Source: Romanomermis culicivorax | Lineage: Eukaryota; Nematoda; Enoplea; Mermithida; Mermithidae | Assembly (NCBI GenBank): GCA_963922205.1 | Contig: CAWUHX010000012.1 | Span: 1,240,001-1,304,000 of the forward strand | Length of the DNA: 64,000 nt | Reading direction: 5' to 3' | Notes under the pieces: model-generated | The model's database searches: none | Seen by the model: only the letters and a program-made list of their open reading frames with translations | Told to the model about the DNA's origin: nothing | Program-made: the position numbers and the translations under genes | In this document: positions 20,701-31,402 of the stretch, piece by piece | How the letters are laid out: each line of letters opens with the position of its first letter | Position numbering within the stretch: the first letter of the stretch is position 1

Positions 20701-23357
20701 AAACAGTCTCTTTTCAACAAATTTAGTCAAAAACAGTCTTCGAAATCATAATAGAAGCTCATTATACCAGATCAATCATTTTGAATACATCCTTAATCAC
20801 ACACAGAATAATAAGGCTCACAAATTAGGTCACTCATTATTCAAATCAATCATTAGGGTTTTTCCGCACAAGCCAGGTTGATCTGTAACTTGGGGAAAAA
20901 TTTGGCTGCACAGATTATATTTAAGTTGCTCATTCTAAAATTGATAAATTCACCTAATTTCATCAGAAAAATGATCAAAAGATACTTGTCTTGTATTTCA
21001 TTCACTTCGCGTCAGTTCCTCACTTTTAAGATTGAATTTCTTGAGTTTTGAGTAAGAAATCAAAAGTCTGGCTAAAGTAAGTTGTTTGGTGCTTAGCGCC
21101 GAAAAATTTTGATTTCGAGGCCTCTAAAATGTCGGAAAATGCATTTTCAGCACATTCTACTGCAATTGCCGATGACTGATTTTTTCACCATTTGATTGGC
21201 GGAAGCGGTCAAACATGTTACTTCCATTTTGGATCTTATATATCTGGAGCCAGTAATTTATCAATCACAATTATTTATCAAAAGCGGTTGTTTTCACATG
21301 ATCTATAATAACAAAAAAGCGCAATACGAGTTTTACTTCGAACTTGAATATCTCCGGCAGTTAGCACTGAAAGAAAATTTTAGATTATGATATTCTATAG
21401 CATCGGAAAATGAACACTTTTAATATCTTTTTCCAGCATGAAGAGTCTATTTTTTCAGTGAATTCAATCTGTTTTGAGTGGGGCAAACTAAAATTCAAAA
21501 ATTAGGCAAGCAACAAACAATGAATCTGAATGGCTTCTTCAAATAGCAAGAACCTCTGCCATTTTCCCATGCTGATGATGTTTTAATCATTTTCCAAATG
21601 CACAAAGTTATGTTCACCGAAGCCAACAATTCTAAAGCGCTGCAAAACGATTTTGTAAAAATAATCTAGAAAAATGTTGATTTTTGTCAAATATGTGGAA
21701 AAAACAATACAAGGTCAAACATTTATCCATAACATGCTGGTTTCCAAAAGCTATAAGCATAAGCTAGAATGATATTTTCTAACCGCACAACAGAAATGAT
21801 TTCCAAGAATCATAAATGAATTGAAAATTTTCGGTGTTTTTCATTTCAAAATGCATAAGAATGCATCTCCGCACAGTGAGCACCATAGCCTAATCGAAAA
21901 GGGTGGTTAGGCTCTCATTTTTACAAGCCAATTTGGCTTGTGCCCCTAAATTTTTAGGAGCCAATCAGAATTTTTAAATTGGCCTAAAAAACACTGAAAG
22001 GGAGAAATTTTTGGAAAAAATTCGAGATGAAAGTTAAGGATATCACAAAATTGTGGTGAAAAATCAGAAATCGCAGTTTTTACAAATAACAACTCCGTCA
22101 TATCCTCATTCTCTCCGTCACTTTTGAATAGTGAAGGACTGTGGCTGAATTTGCTTCGGCTTTAATATCTTAGACACTATTTAAGTAATTTGAAAACAGC
22201 CGTTTCAACATATCCTGAAATTTACGCAAATCAAAATACCCAGTGCGTAGCGAATATAATTGTACGTTTTTTGAAAAAATCAATCGCGAACCAGTATTGA
22301 AGTTGAAGTGCAGTTCCAAATGTACATGTAAACCCTTATCCAAACAGAACGCGAATTTAGCGATTCCAAGTATTGTTGTCAAACTGACTACTGAATATTT
22401 ACTTGTCGGTCAACTAATCAAGTGAATAATGTAACAATGAGCTGATTCTATTAGAATTATATGAGAGTCTTATTCCTTTCAAAAGTACAAATATCAAGCT
22501 TGATTTCCTGATTGATACAATGAAAACATGTTATCAGAATTGACAAACGCACACATTAGATTGACACCAACAAAGTAACATGTGTCAACTGTGCTAATGA
22601 AATATTTTTTCATTAGCACGTGCTGAAAAACCTTGTAATCAATGAAAGAAATTTTCACCAGTGAGCGGCAAATAGAACAGCTGAAAATTTCCTTCTAACT
22701 TGGTTGAGTGGCCAAAATTTCTCGAGTAGCACTCAGGTATCGACGCAGTTCTGTCGATATCGGAAGTGGATAAGCATGATGTTATTTAATAATTTTGGCC
22801 TTTCTCATTCTCATGAAGAAATTTAGCATTTTTCTACAGTATAAAGTTTTGCAACGTCAGAGTAATATGCGCAAAGAGGGGTTAATCTGACTTTTCACAA
22901 AACTAATAAGTAAAAATTGCGTATGAAATTGAACCTACTTTTTTGGTTTTCGCCGCGTCATACATTTCAAACTAAATGGGCTGTAGTAGGCATTTATCAG
23001 TGCCCTGATAAATGTCTTACACATACAATTCTATGCATACTTGTTTTGTTTTAACTTTCACGATATACCGTAATCCTTGCTCCTGCACTTTAGCGCCCGA
23101 TTGAATTTCGTTATTTCTATAGCCGCAATGGTCACACGAAAACGACATTAAAATAACTTCCTTGTAGAATGGAATTCTAGTCAAAAGAAGTCTTGTGACA
23201 CCCTATATATTACGTTGAGGTCGTTACCACATAAAACTACACAAGAAAAAGTTTGGCATACCATCTGTTCGCAGTTGACACACAAAGATTCTATTTCGGT
23301 CGTCGAATTTTCCATAGCGTCGGCTGACAATGGTTTAAAAACTTCGTTCTCGGACAT
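17728..23357 (-). CDS. ZPR1: ZPR1 duplicated zinc-finger protein, 11 exons
   Basis: ZPR1 binds translation factor eEF1A and shuttles between cytoplasm and nucleus. Minus-strand exons, 5' to 3': 23262-23357, 23041-23202, 19950-20040, 19812-19882, 19670-19756, 19442-19564, 19313-19384, 19015-19081, 18318-18589, 17931-18086, 17728-17862. All phases agree and give 443 residues; human has 459. Two copies of the zinc-finger plus ZPR1 homology domain are visible. Copy one: LCVNC...[29 protein letters not shown]. Copy two: VNCSNC...[34 protein letters not shown]. The C-terminal [12 protein letters not shown] signature is intact. The ATG is five bases behind TACATTTTCAG, as expected for trans-splicing. 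Intron 2 (3 kb) holds hAT-like repeats. The exon-4 donor (GTTAAC) is weak and is the least certain junction. Confidence 0.95.
20575..21999. mobile_element. hAT-like element in ZPR1 intron 2
   Basis: The right arm at 21,900-21,999 holds CAAGCCAATTTGGCTTG and TTTTTAGGAGCCAATC and ends CCTAAAAAACACTG. The left part near 20,580-20,650 has the matching GGCTCCTAA and GGCCAATAGGAATTT words in reverse order. The middle (about 21,085-21,990) is collinear with 50,035-50,945 in the same orientation. Left terminus and target duplication are not resolved. Non-coding; spliced out with intron 2. Confidence 0.6.
22590..22623. repeat. GTGCTAATGAAA hairpin
   Basis: A 12-base arm GTGCTAATGAAA and its complement TTTCATTAGCAC flank a five-base loop. 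Related GTGCTAATG and GCTAATG words occur at 20,515-20,575, so this may be a decayed element end. It lies in ZPR1 intron 2. Confidence 0.5.
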
Positions 23358-23368
23358 TTTGACTGAAA
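23358..23368 (-). promoter_or_regulatory. Likely trans-splice acceptor of ZPR1
   Basis: On the minus strand the sequence TACATTTTCAG ends at 23,363, and TCAAA then the ATG follow. A strong 3' splice site that close to the start codon, without a visible donor exon, is the usual picture for a spliced-leader acceptor. A conventional 5'-UTR intron is the alternative. Confidence 0.5.
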
Positions 23369-23776
23369 ATGTACAAAAGAATGACGCATTTCGAATAAGG
23401 TCTAAAATCCATGAGTTAAAATATTTGAAAACATTTTTGACATTTGATACACAACTTCCATAGTACAAATTGCTGAGAAACTTATTTATTATATACTCAA
23501 CAAAAAAATGAAAGGTAAGCAAGAAAAATAAAAATTTATAAATTAGCATTCACAGATCTGTTCAACATATTCAAAGACAGAAGTGATCATAAAAAAATAT
23601 TACTGATACAAAAAGCAATAAATAATATAGCTAGTAAACAAATATTTAGGCATATTTCGGTGTTCGGTTTTAACGCATGAAATGTATATATCAGCTTCAA
23701 GAAATTGCAACTGAAGAAATATATGTAGATTCGATTAAACTTTGTGAAGCAATTAATATAAGGGAATATAGGTATT

Positions 23777-24130
23777 TTAAGACTGCATTGAAAAAGAGGA
23801 AGTCATTAATTGATCACATATGAGTTTCTCAAATTCAGCAAAAATACGGTCTACTATAATGTCTTTCAAGCGTTTCGGGAGAGTCAGCGACTGGTTTTTC
23901 GAAGCGCACTCAGGAGAAAAGTGACAATTTCTTGCGGAAGGGACACTTTTCAAGGTGCAGTTTCAAAATTCGTTTTTCGTAGCGTTTCACAAAGTGCATT
24001 ATCGAAAGTGTGGTTTTCGGAAAAAAGTCTAATCGACTTCAGTCAGAATAATTTGGGTTTTTCGGGCGGCGCAATTTGACCGTAATCTAATAGTTGGGAT
24101 GTGGACATTTTGCGCGAAAGTGTCGCTTCA
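23777..24130 (-). other. Possible unrecognised coding fragment
   Basis: The GC content is higher than in the neighbouring AT-rich sequence, and open stretches with protein-like composition appear on the minus strand. One starts with MSTSQLLDYGQIAPPEKPK at about 24,102. Another, ending at the stop 23,777-23,779, contains LTLPKRLKDIIVDRIFAEFE. The stretches are in different frames, and I could not find splice sites that join them convincingly. I recognise no family. It may be a short-exon gene next to the ZPR1 start or a decayed one. Confidence 0.2.
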
Positions 24131-24703
24131 AAGGGCGCATCGAGAAACCGGGGCAGGTTATTCTAGAAGAAATTCTAATGCGATCAGGAAATTGAAGAAA
24201 TCTGTAGGCACGGCGAAAACAACTATTTTTTGCATCAGAATTGGACGTTGCACGTGCGACTCTTCGATAATTCAGAAAAACGCCTCAACATGAATTCAAT
24301 ACATTCCATCGTGCCGCTTAAAATAGTACTCGAATAATATTACATCAGGACAAGATAAATGAATAAAGAATTTTTGATAAAATTACAGTCATTAGAATTC
24401 TCGAAGAGTTTCAAAAGTACTTTAGACAAAATACAAGGATCTTTTTTCCGAAAGGTTCTGAGAAATAATATTTTTTCCTTCTCTTTTTCTCAAAACTTCT
24501 GGTTTGATTTCCGAAAAATTTATCGCAATTCGAGCCATCTGAGAACAACGCAATTTTAGAGTGTCAAAATCATAAAATATTTCTGCGATCTAAAAGGCTG
24601 ATTAGCTGATTCTAGTAAACGACTGATATTGTTTGACTTTTTTATTTACCTTGTTCAATTGAACTCAATCTTACTCAACCCGCATTATATAAAATCATCA
24701 CGT
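24131..24703. other. AT-rich spacer without a recognised gene
   Basis: Only short open frames without recognisable motifs. It separates the PPxY exon from the ZPR1 upstream region. Confidence 0.4.
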
Positions 24704-25096
24704 TCAATCGATTTCCAAATTTGGCTCATGCTCGTTGTTACTTTCCGCCGAATTTCTAGCCGAACGTTCGTCGTTTCGCAACGACGACGGCACATTTTTC
24801 TTACAAGCCGCAAACCGTACAGCTTCTTTGTAAGTAGGCGGCGGCTGCGACGCGTCGTCGCAAAGATCGCCCGTAGATTGAGACGGCTTCAATTTAGTCG
24901 ACGACAACCTACGGCATCGGTTCTGATGATTATTCGATGAAGACACCGGCAGCGAGTCTCCATAGTTCATCAACGCATCAGACCAGTTTCTTTTTAGACC
25001 GGTCGACGTAGAAGGCGAATTTTCATCTTGCTGCTTTGACTTGTATAAATCGCTGTTCTTCAATACTTGCTCGTAAGTCGGCAAATGAGTAGATCT
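24704..25096 (-). CDS. Terminal exon of a PY-motif protein (partial gene)
   Basis: This open frame begins at a plausible splice acceptor (ATCTGTTAG ending near 25,097) and ends at a stop codon at 24,704. It encodes about 130 hydrophilic residues. Near its start is LPTYEQVLK and about 80 residues later PPPTYKEA. These are PY-type (L/P)PxY motifs of the kind that bind WW domains of Nedd4-family ubiquitin ligases, often found in cytoplasmic tails of membrane adaptors. The region between is rich in serine, asparagine and charged residues. I do not recognise the protein, and the upstream exons were not found. That it is a tail is inference. Confidence 0.45.
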   Translation of the reverse strand, partial: RSTHLPTYEQVLKNSDLYKSKQQDENSPSTSTGLKRNWSDALMNYGDSLPVSSSNNHQNRCRRLSSTKLKPSQSTGDLCDDASQPPPTYKEAVRFAACKKNVPSSLRNDERSARNSAESNNEHEPNLEID

Positions 25097-26382
25097 AACA
25101 GATCAAAATTATAGAAAAAGTAAAAACGTAAAAAGTAAGATAAAAATGAAAGACGGGAAAAATCAAAAAAGCGAGAAAAATAAAAAAAGGAAAACGAGAA
25201 TTGTAGACCTTTATAGGACCAAACTCTTTTGATCAAAATTTTTAGTCGACAACGCAACAATGATTTCTATAATTCATAGAACGAACAGATTCGTGAGACT
25301 AGATATGGGCGAAACCCTGTCGCATTGTAGATACCAAAAAAGTAAAATACACACGTTTTTTTCTCAGAAAGTGAATCTATCCTTAGTTTTCTTGCCAAAA
25401 CTTTACAAAAAGCTGCAGTTATGTGCAAACATCAAACTACAGCTTTGTTGTCAATGCTTGTTTCATCACCTCAAATTGAGTTTGAGCACATTCTGCCGTG
25501 GAAACGATCATAATAATTGATCTACAACTTCTTGGCTGCTATCGTATGAAAGCTAATGAACAAACTTTGTTTTCAGCAGAATTTTTAGATTTTTCGAATT
25601 TTCAAAGGTTCAATCATAGAACAGTAGCTATAGTCTATTCATTTTCAAACAAGCTCCAAAACGCAAAATAGTCTGTAGGAATCTGAGAGCAGATAATAAA
25701 TTCGCATAGAATGCCGAAATTTTTCTTCGGCTGCTACAGTAAAGTAGAGAAAGAAGTGTACGTTTGCGCAGGTTTTATATTTTTTTTCAATGAACATCGC
25801 TCTGCGCGCAGAGGTTCACTTGGAGAAAAATAAACTATTATTATCAGAACTTAACAATTCTAAGTCAAAATTTATATTTTCGTCACCAGAATCATCTTCC
25901 AGACTATAATTTTTAGAGATTTTTCACGGACTTTGTTGCCATTTCAAAATCTGGGGAACCGATGTATGATAAACTAACATGGACGTTTTCACCTGAAATT
26001 TACACAATCAATGTGTATGCATCGAATCAAGAGTATTTGTGATCTAATAAGACAAAGTTTCCACTTATGTCTTTGAAGTACTGAAACAAGTAAAGCAAAT
26101 AAACCAAATATTTTTTAAATTTAAATCTAGAACCAATAAGGCCAAAAGATGATTTATATTGTTCCTGAAAATGCTTCATGAACAGGAAACCGAAAATTTC
26201 GGTAAATCTAAGAAGGCAAACCTATCCCAATGAGTTTTCAGACTTGATATTCTAATTTGTCTGCGTTCGACTACCATTACCAACTTATCTCCACTATATG
26301 TAGTAGATTCGGAAATTTACTTTGACTTGCTAGTTGATCTGATCACTGCTTCGTTGGGTGTGATCAATATGCATGCATAAAC
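25097..26382. other. No recognised gene; possible upstream part of a decayed LINE
   Basis: There is no open frame with recognisable domains. The endonuclease part of the LINE that becomes readable from about 26,383, or the missing upstream exons of the PPxY gene, could lie here. Neither can be shown. Confidence 0.35.
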
Positions 26383-26781
26383 TTGCGGGCGTCGACCGTT
26401 CGTTGCCAAATTTACCGAACTACCAACTTGAGTTTCCGTATCAAATGCCTAGAAAATGCAGATAAATTGGCCGTAAAAGCAGCAAAGAATTTACTTCTTT
26501 TTGAGCCACACGTCGTATCCTGTGTTTTAAAAAGACTGAAACTATCCCTTTCCACTGACTGTGATAGACTCCGGGCAAATTTTTTGCAAAAACTAGATAT
26601 ACCATTGGCTCTACCTCTATCAAAAATTTTTTAAGTTTCCTACAAAAGTAATACTATTTCTAAAATATAGTCAGAAGCATTTTCGTTATGACGTGTTGCT
26701 TTGTAACGTAATGAAATCAGTTGTCAAAACCTGCGTCTTGAATCATCTGAATCAATTCAGCCCAATTTGGAAAATCAATTC
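26383..26781 (+). mobile_element. Decayed non-LTR retrotransposon (LINE), upstream half of the reverse transcriptase
   Basis: The plus-strand frame at 26,480-26,634 contains LSTDCDRLRANFLQKLDIPL followed by ALPLSKIF, matching the start of CR1/Jockey-type reverse transcriptases (the usual KA-SGPD-IP..L...A..LA.PL..IF pattern). Near 26,710-26,780 another frame reads MKSVVKTCVLNHLNQF and ends with NQFG at the breakpoint. The NQFGFRK motif resumes at 29,284 after a 2.5-kb insertion. Stops and frameshifts make it non-functional. Confidence 0.65.
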
Positions 26782-26979
26782 GGGTACAACTAATCGGTGA
26801 AATCCGCATGCGGATGCGCACGGTGGACATGGTCTAAAAGAAACACGCGGATAGCGGATGCGGAATCCGCCCTTTTTTTAGCGTATATTTCGACCTAAAC
26901 GGCGGATGCCGAATCCGCCTTTTTCACGTCTAAAAGGCGAAACTGCTTTGCGGATGACGGATATTTTTTCAAATTATTC

Positions 26980-28115
26980 AGTGCTAGGCCCAACTCATAC
27001 CCGGACAATAGGTTCAGCTGTATGCAACTCGGTACCAGATAAGGCGACTTCGGTATCAGATGACTTAAATCACAGCACCAGGTCATATTTTGTGTGTGAA
27101 CCGATTTTAACAGCAAAATCGGGATAGAGGACTTGGAGATGCGTTCCAAAATTTTTGGTGCGTTCCAAAATCTCACTAAAAATTGGATAATCAACCAACT
27201 AAGAAATAAACCAGCCAACCAATTTGTCACGGAACAATCCATCAATCAACAAAGCAATCAAATAATCAGTCAACCAAAAAATCAGGGAGCCAACTAACCA
27301 ACAAGAAAATCGACGAACCAAGCACGAAATTAACCAGCAAATCAGAGAGCCAACAATGCTCTAATGAACCAACCAGAGAATCAGAGAAACAACCAGGTAA
27401 TCAGCCAACTAATCACTAACCAGCTAATCAACCAACTAATCGGTCAACCAACTATTGAATCAGGAAATCAACCCATCAATCAGGGAATCAGCATAACAAT
27501 CAACCAGGGAATCAACCAATCAACCAAACATTGAATCAGAGAATCAACTAGCTAAACGGGTAATCAATGAACGGAACAACCATGAAATCAACCAATTATT
27601 CAATCCAACCAGGCAATCAAACCATCAACCAACCAATCAGGGAATAAGTGAATGCGATTCGCCAGAAAATTTTGAGATTTTGGAACGCACCAAAATGCAC
27701 TTTTTCAAATGCTGGGTCTTTTCATCTTTCCAGGCGCATTTTTCCCCTGACCATTCATGTTTTCCATGTTTGCTAGATAAACTGGCACGTCCTAAAAAGT
27801 GTTTAGACTCTGAGATAAGCTTGAAAGTCAACCTTTACTGCATTCCGTCTATCTTGTACATCTGTACATCTGGTTTCCTATCCCTGTTTGACTTGACAAC
27901 AATCAAAATGATTCAACAACCAACCAAATTTTTGGGCTAGCTGGTACCAGATCAACCTATAGGATTTTTCCAGGTATGCAAGATAAGTGTAGTACACATT
28001 CGGTTCCCCACGCCTGTTTGGCTTGACAACCACCAAAACGATTCAACAACCAAGCAAATTTATGGGCTGGCTTCTACCAGATGAACTAATAATGTTTGTC
28101 CAGATTTTAACTCCA
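26980..28115. repeat. Nested repeat with CAACCAATCA tandem core (copy 1)
   Basis: Shared landmarks with 52,141-53,030 are ATGCAACTCGGTACCA(G/A)AT near 27,023, CCGATTTTAAC near 27,100 and CTTGACAACMAYCAAAAYGATTC near 27,895. The core (27,180-27,650) is a loose array of 4-, 8- and 12-base CAAC/CAAT(C) units mixed with CAGGGAAT. The right portion is duplicated in tandem, at about 27,845-27,975 and 28,000-28,110. Non-coding. Confidence 0.6.
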
Positions 28116-28269
28116 AATTTTTTTTGGCGGATATGTACGTCTAAAAGGCGGATTTCGGAAGAAACGTCGGATCTGCATCCAACATCCGCCATATGACTAA
28201 ACGGCGGAAGCATTCCGCGAATGTGGTAGATTAGATGTGTCAGGATTGCATTTTCAATTATGTGGCGGG

Positions 28270-28980
28270 ATTATGATCCTAAATTAAATTTTAAATAAAA
28301 TTCCAAGTTAAACTATAAATCAAATTAAACTATAAATTAAATTAAACTGTAAAAAATTAAAATATAAAAAATTAAAATATAAAAAATTAAAATATAAAAA
28401 AATTAAAAATATAAAAAAATTTAAATAAATTAAATTAGACTGAAAAAAATTAAATTAGACTGAAAAAAATAAATCGGAAAAATAAATTAAATTAAACCAT
28501 AAATTGAATTGTAAATATAAGAATTAATTGAATAATTAATAAATTAAAACAAACAAATTTTAAAAAACTGTTCAATTTCAAAAAAATTTAAGTTGAACAA
28601 AAATTAAAATTAAATGTAAATTAAATTTTTATTTACATTAAATTTTTAATTTACATTAAATTTTTAATTTACATTAAATTTTAAATTTACATTAAATTTT
28701 TAATTTACATTAAATTTTAAATTTACATTAAATTTTAAATTTACATTAAATTTTAAATTTACATTGAATTTTAAATTTACATTAAATTTTAAATTTACAT
28801 TAAATTTTAAATTTTATATTAAATTTTAAATTTTAAGGCGAATTCTGAATTTCAAATTAAATTCTAATTTTGAATTAAATTTTTCACTTCAAGTTAATTT
28901 TTAAATTCTAAAATTAAATTTAAATTAAATTCAAAATTTTGTGATGAAATTTAAATTTCAAATTTTATACTGGAATTAAA
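28270..28980. repeat. AT-rich tandem array, about 17-18-bp unit
   Basis: About ten copies of a TTAAATTTTAAATTTACA-like unit lie at 28,640-28,830, flanked by looser TTAAATTA and AAATATAAAAAATTAA runs. The array sits inside the 2.5-kb TIR element. Confidence 0.75.
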
Positions 28981-29282
28981 GTTAAATTTTGTGGTGGGAT
29001 CCGCGGAATTCCTCCAGCGTTTAGACATGATGCGGATTGCGGATGCGGACCCGGCGTTTCTTCTAGTCAGTCTTTTGTGCGCACATATCCGCCAAAAAAT
29101 CTCCGGAATGGGCCAAAACCACCGGAAAATTTGTAAAATATCCGTATCCGCCGTTGCGGGGCCATTTCAATCCGTCGTTTAAACCAGAAAAAGGCGGATT
29201 CCATATCGGCCATCCACATCCATCTTTTAGACCATATCTGATGTCCGCATCCGCATGCGAATTCCGCCAATTAGTGGTACCC

Positions 29283-30430
29283 AATCAATTCGGCTTCCGA
29301 AAAATGAAGTCGTATTCACGTACCACTCAACTGGTACATACATTGCATAAATTCTTGGACTAATTCTTGGATTCAAAAATTGCTGTTGACATTGCTTATA
29401 TTAATTTTTCAAAATCCTTTTTTATATCTTAAACATTTTTTGAAGTTGAAATATTAAAGATAGAAGATTTCTGTTCGAAATGGATAACGTGCTTCGTGAA
29501 TGCCAGGACACAAAGTGAAAGTAACTGATGTCATATGATTCTATGAACATTAACAGTGATCTTCCTCAAGAAGATAGTATATCAGGACCCACCTTGTGCG
29601 GAAAAATTCTACAATGAAACAACCTGTTTTGCTCATGACGGAAAATTGTTTGGCAAATGTAATCAAGAAAAACTGCAAGAGGATCTTGACAAACATTCGC
29701 AATGATCTTCCGCGTGGCAGCTATCTGTCTCTGCCGAAAAATCTTCTGTCATTCATCTAGGAACCAAAAATCCTGAACATTGTCTTATGGTAAGAGATTT
29801 GGGTGTTTATGTATCTGTCGATCTTTCTCGTGGAGCCTAATGTACCTCTAGCAAGGACAGTTATGAAAATAGCAAATATTTTGAAATGTATATGCTTCAC
29901 ATCAAGGAACAAGGAACTCATGGTCAGGAGCCTCCATGACATATGTTAGGCCAATCCTTGAATATGCTCTACAAATTAAAATCCATACTTGACTACTGAT
30001 ATTAAAATGGTAGGAAGGGAGCAACAGGTATTCACAACATGAATATTTTTCAATAAAATTCAACTAAAATATGAAGAAAGGCTCCACGCATTTGGATTGG
30101 AGCGATTGGCCCTTCGTCGCATTTATTTTGATTTAGTTCTCGGGTATAAAATCATTCATTATAACATATTACCCTTCGATTTCTTTTGATTGTCGCCTAA
30201 TAACTTACTGCGTTCGAATAATCGCTTTAAATTGTATTTACCGAAGTTCAGGTTAGAAATCAAGAAAAACAATTTCTGCATTTTTTTGGGTAATTCTAAT
30301 GCGGAATACATTAGACGAAAAATGCCTTCATGTCATCCAATGCTGAGCCCCTTTCGCTCTCTCAAGTCTACAGGCGTTAGCCACAAACTTCGAACTTCAG
30401 CTTTACCTGAAAATCTTGTCTAGGGGACCT
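29283..30430 (+). mobile_element. Decayed non-LTR retrotransposon (LINE), downstream half of the reverse transcriptase
   Basis: Plus-strand fragments in several frames follow the order of a CR1/Jockey-like reverse transcriptase: NQFGFRKMKSYSRTTQLV (29,284), VDIAYINFSKSF (29,388), SDLPQEDSISGPTLC (near the usual GVPQGS..GP site, 29,555), a DDGKLFGKC-like active-site region (29,640), QLSVSAEKSSVIHLG (29,720), VRDLGVYVSVDLS (29,790), RPILEYA (29,950) and the RRIYFDLVLGYKIIHYN C-terminal motif (30,115). The catalytic YxDD appears as a damaged ADD-type stretch. Stops and shifts throughout show it is dead. It continues the fragment ending at 26,781. Confidence 0.8.
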
Positions 30431-30568
30431 CTGAACTACATAATCCTCCTAAGGGCGATGAAGATCTCTGAAGAGCACGAGGAACTCCAGGAATTTCTCG
30501 ACAATTTTATTCTCAGCAACGGATGATTGTTTTACATTTTCGGCAATGGTTCAAAGTGAAGATCAGGT

Positions 30569-31202
30569 TCAATTTATCCAATGGAAGAATACTTTTACTT
30601 GCAAAGGTAAAGCTGCGGCGGCTTCAATTTGTCGGTAATAAGCATGCATTAAAAAACGGCAAAGCAATAAGGGACCGAAAACCACAAAGGATAAACCGCT
30701 TATGACCATCAACAACGAATATATCCAAGAACCAACTCTGTAGTTGCCGTTGTGAGCAGAAATTACCAGCAATAAAGCTAAAGTTGGAAAAAATAATACT
30801 TCCATGAAGCTTGATATATTAATCAATGTTCAGATTAGGGCTAACGAGGACAAGGATTTGAGCAGCTGGTATTGTCACTGATGAACGACAAAGGCATACG
30901 AGTTTCTCGTTGGAAAAGTTGAAACACTAGTGAAACTGATACACTCACTAATTATGCCCAATAAAACAGCGATAGACGCCACATATTGCCTGCTAACGCG
31001 ACAAAACACTTCGTCGCCCCCATGTGCCATTGTTGGTGGTAACCGAGACCATGAATAGTAATTCCATAGATTTCTATTGCCGTGGGACAGGGAACGTCGA
31101 CCGCCAACGCACAAACGACCGGACAAGGAAGCCGATGCCGCAACTGAAGCCATTTAAATGCTTTAAAAACGCGAAAATATTAGCTAAACGAGGAAGCACC
31201 AT
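30569..31202 (-). CDS. Possible Frag1/DRAM/Sfk1-like membrane protein, model incomplete
   Basis: At 30,569-30,800 the minus strand encodes two hydrophobic segments: FMEVLFFPTLALLLVIS, then WIYSLLMVISGLSFVVFGP, separated by HNGNYRVG. This resembles the C-terminal half of the PGAP2/Frag1-DRAM family, with an E near the start of the first helix and an H or N in the loop. At 30,952-31,202 a better-than-background frame (MVLPRLANIFAFLKHLNGFS or an overlapping frame with GATKCFVALAGNMWR) could be the N-terminal part. I could not join the frames without stops, so splice sites are unresolved or the gene is broken. It lies about 200 bases behind the UBE2O stop on the same strand, close enough for an operon partner. 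Confidence 0.3.
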
Positions 31203-31402
31203 GTTTTACCGATCAAATACTATATAACTATCAAAAATACAAAGTCATGTTTAAGAAAGCTAGAATATGACGAAATTTTTATCAATAATCCAAAGTATAA
31301 ACTCTTTACATGAAAAAAATCAAAGAACCGGTGGTAACACCCTAAAAATAAACGAAAAACAAAACAAAAAACAGATACAAAAACTTCTGTACAGCGTATG
31401 CA

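Larger units (their letters stand above)
26782..29282. mobile_element. 2.5-kb TIR element inserted into the LINE, 9-bp target duplication
   Basis: The left end is GGGTACAACTAATCGGTGAA. The right end, read in reverse, is GGGTACCACTAATTGGCGGA, and the match continues into CGCATGCGGATGCG. AATCAATTC precedes the element (26773-26781) and follows it (29283-29291), a 9-bp duplication. The size would suit Mutator-like elements, but no transposase is seen, so the class is inference. The arms contain many GCGGAT/ATCCGC words and CTAAAAG(G/A) motifs. Inside are a second repeat (about 26,980-28,115) and an AT-rich array (28,270-28,980). Confidence 0.75.
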
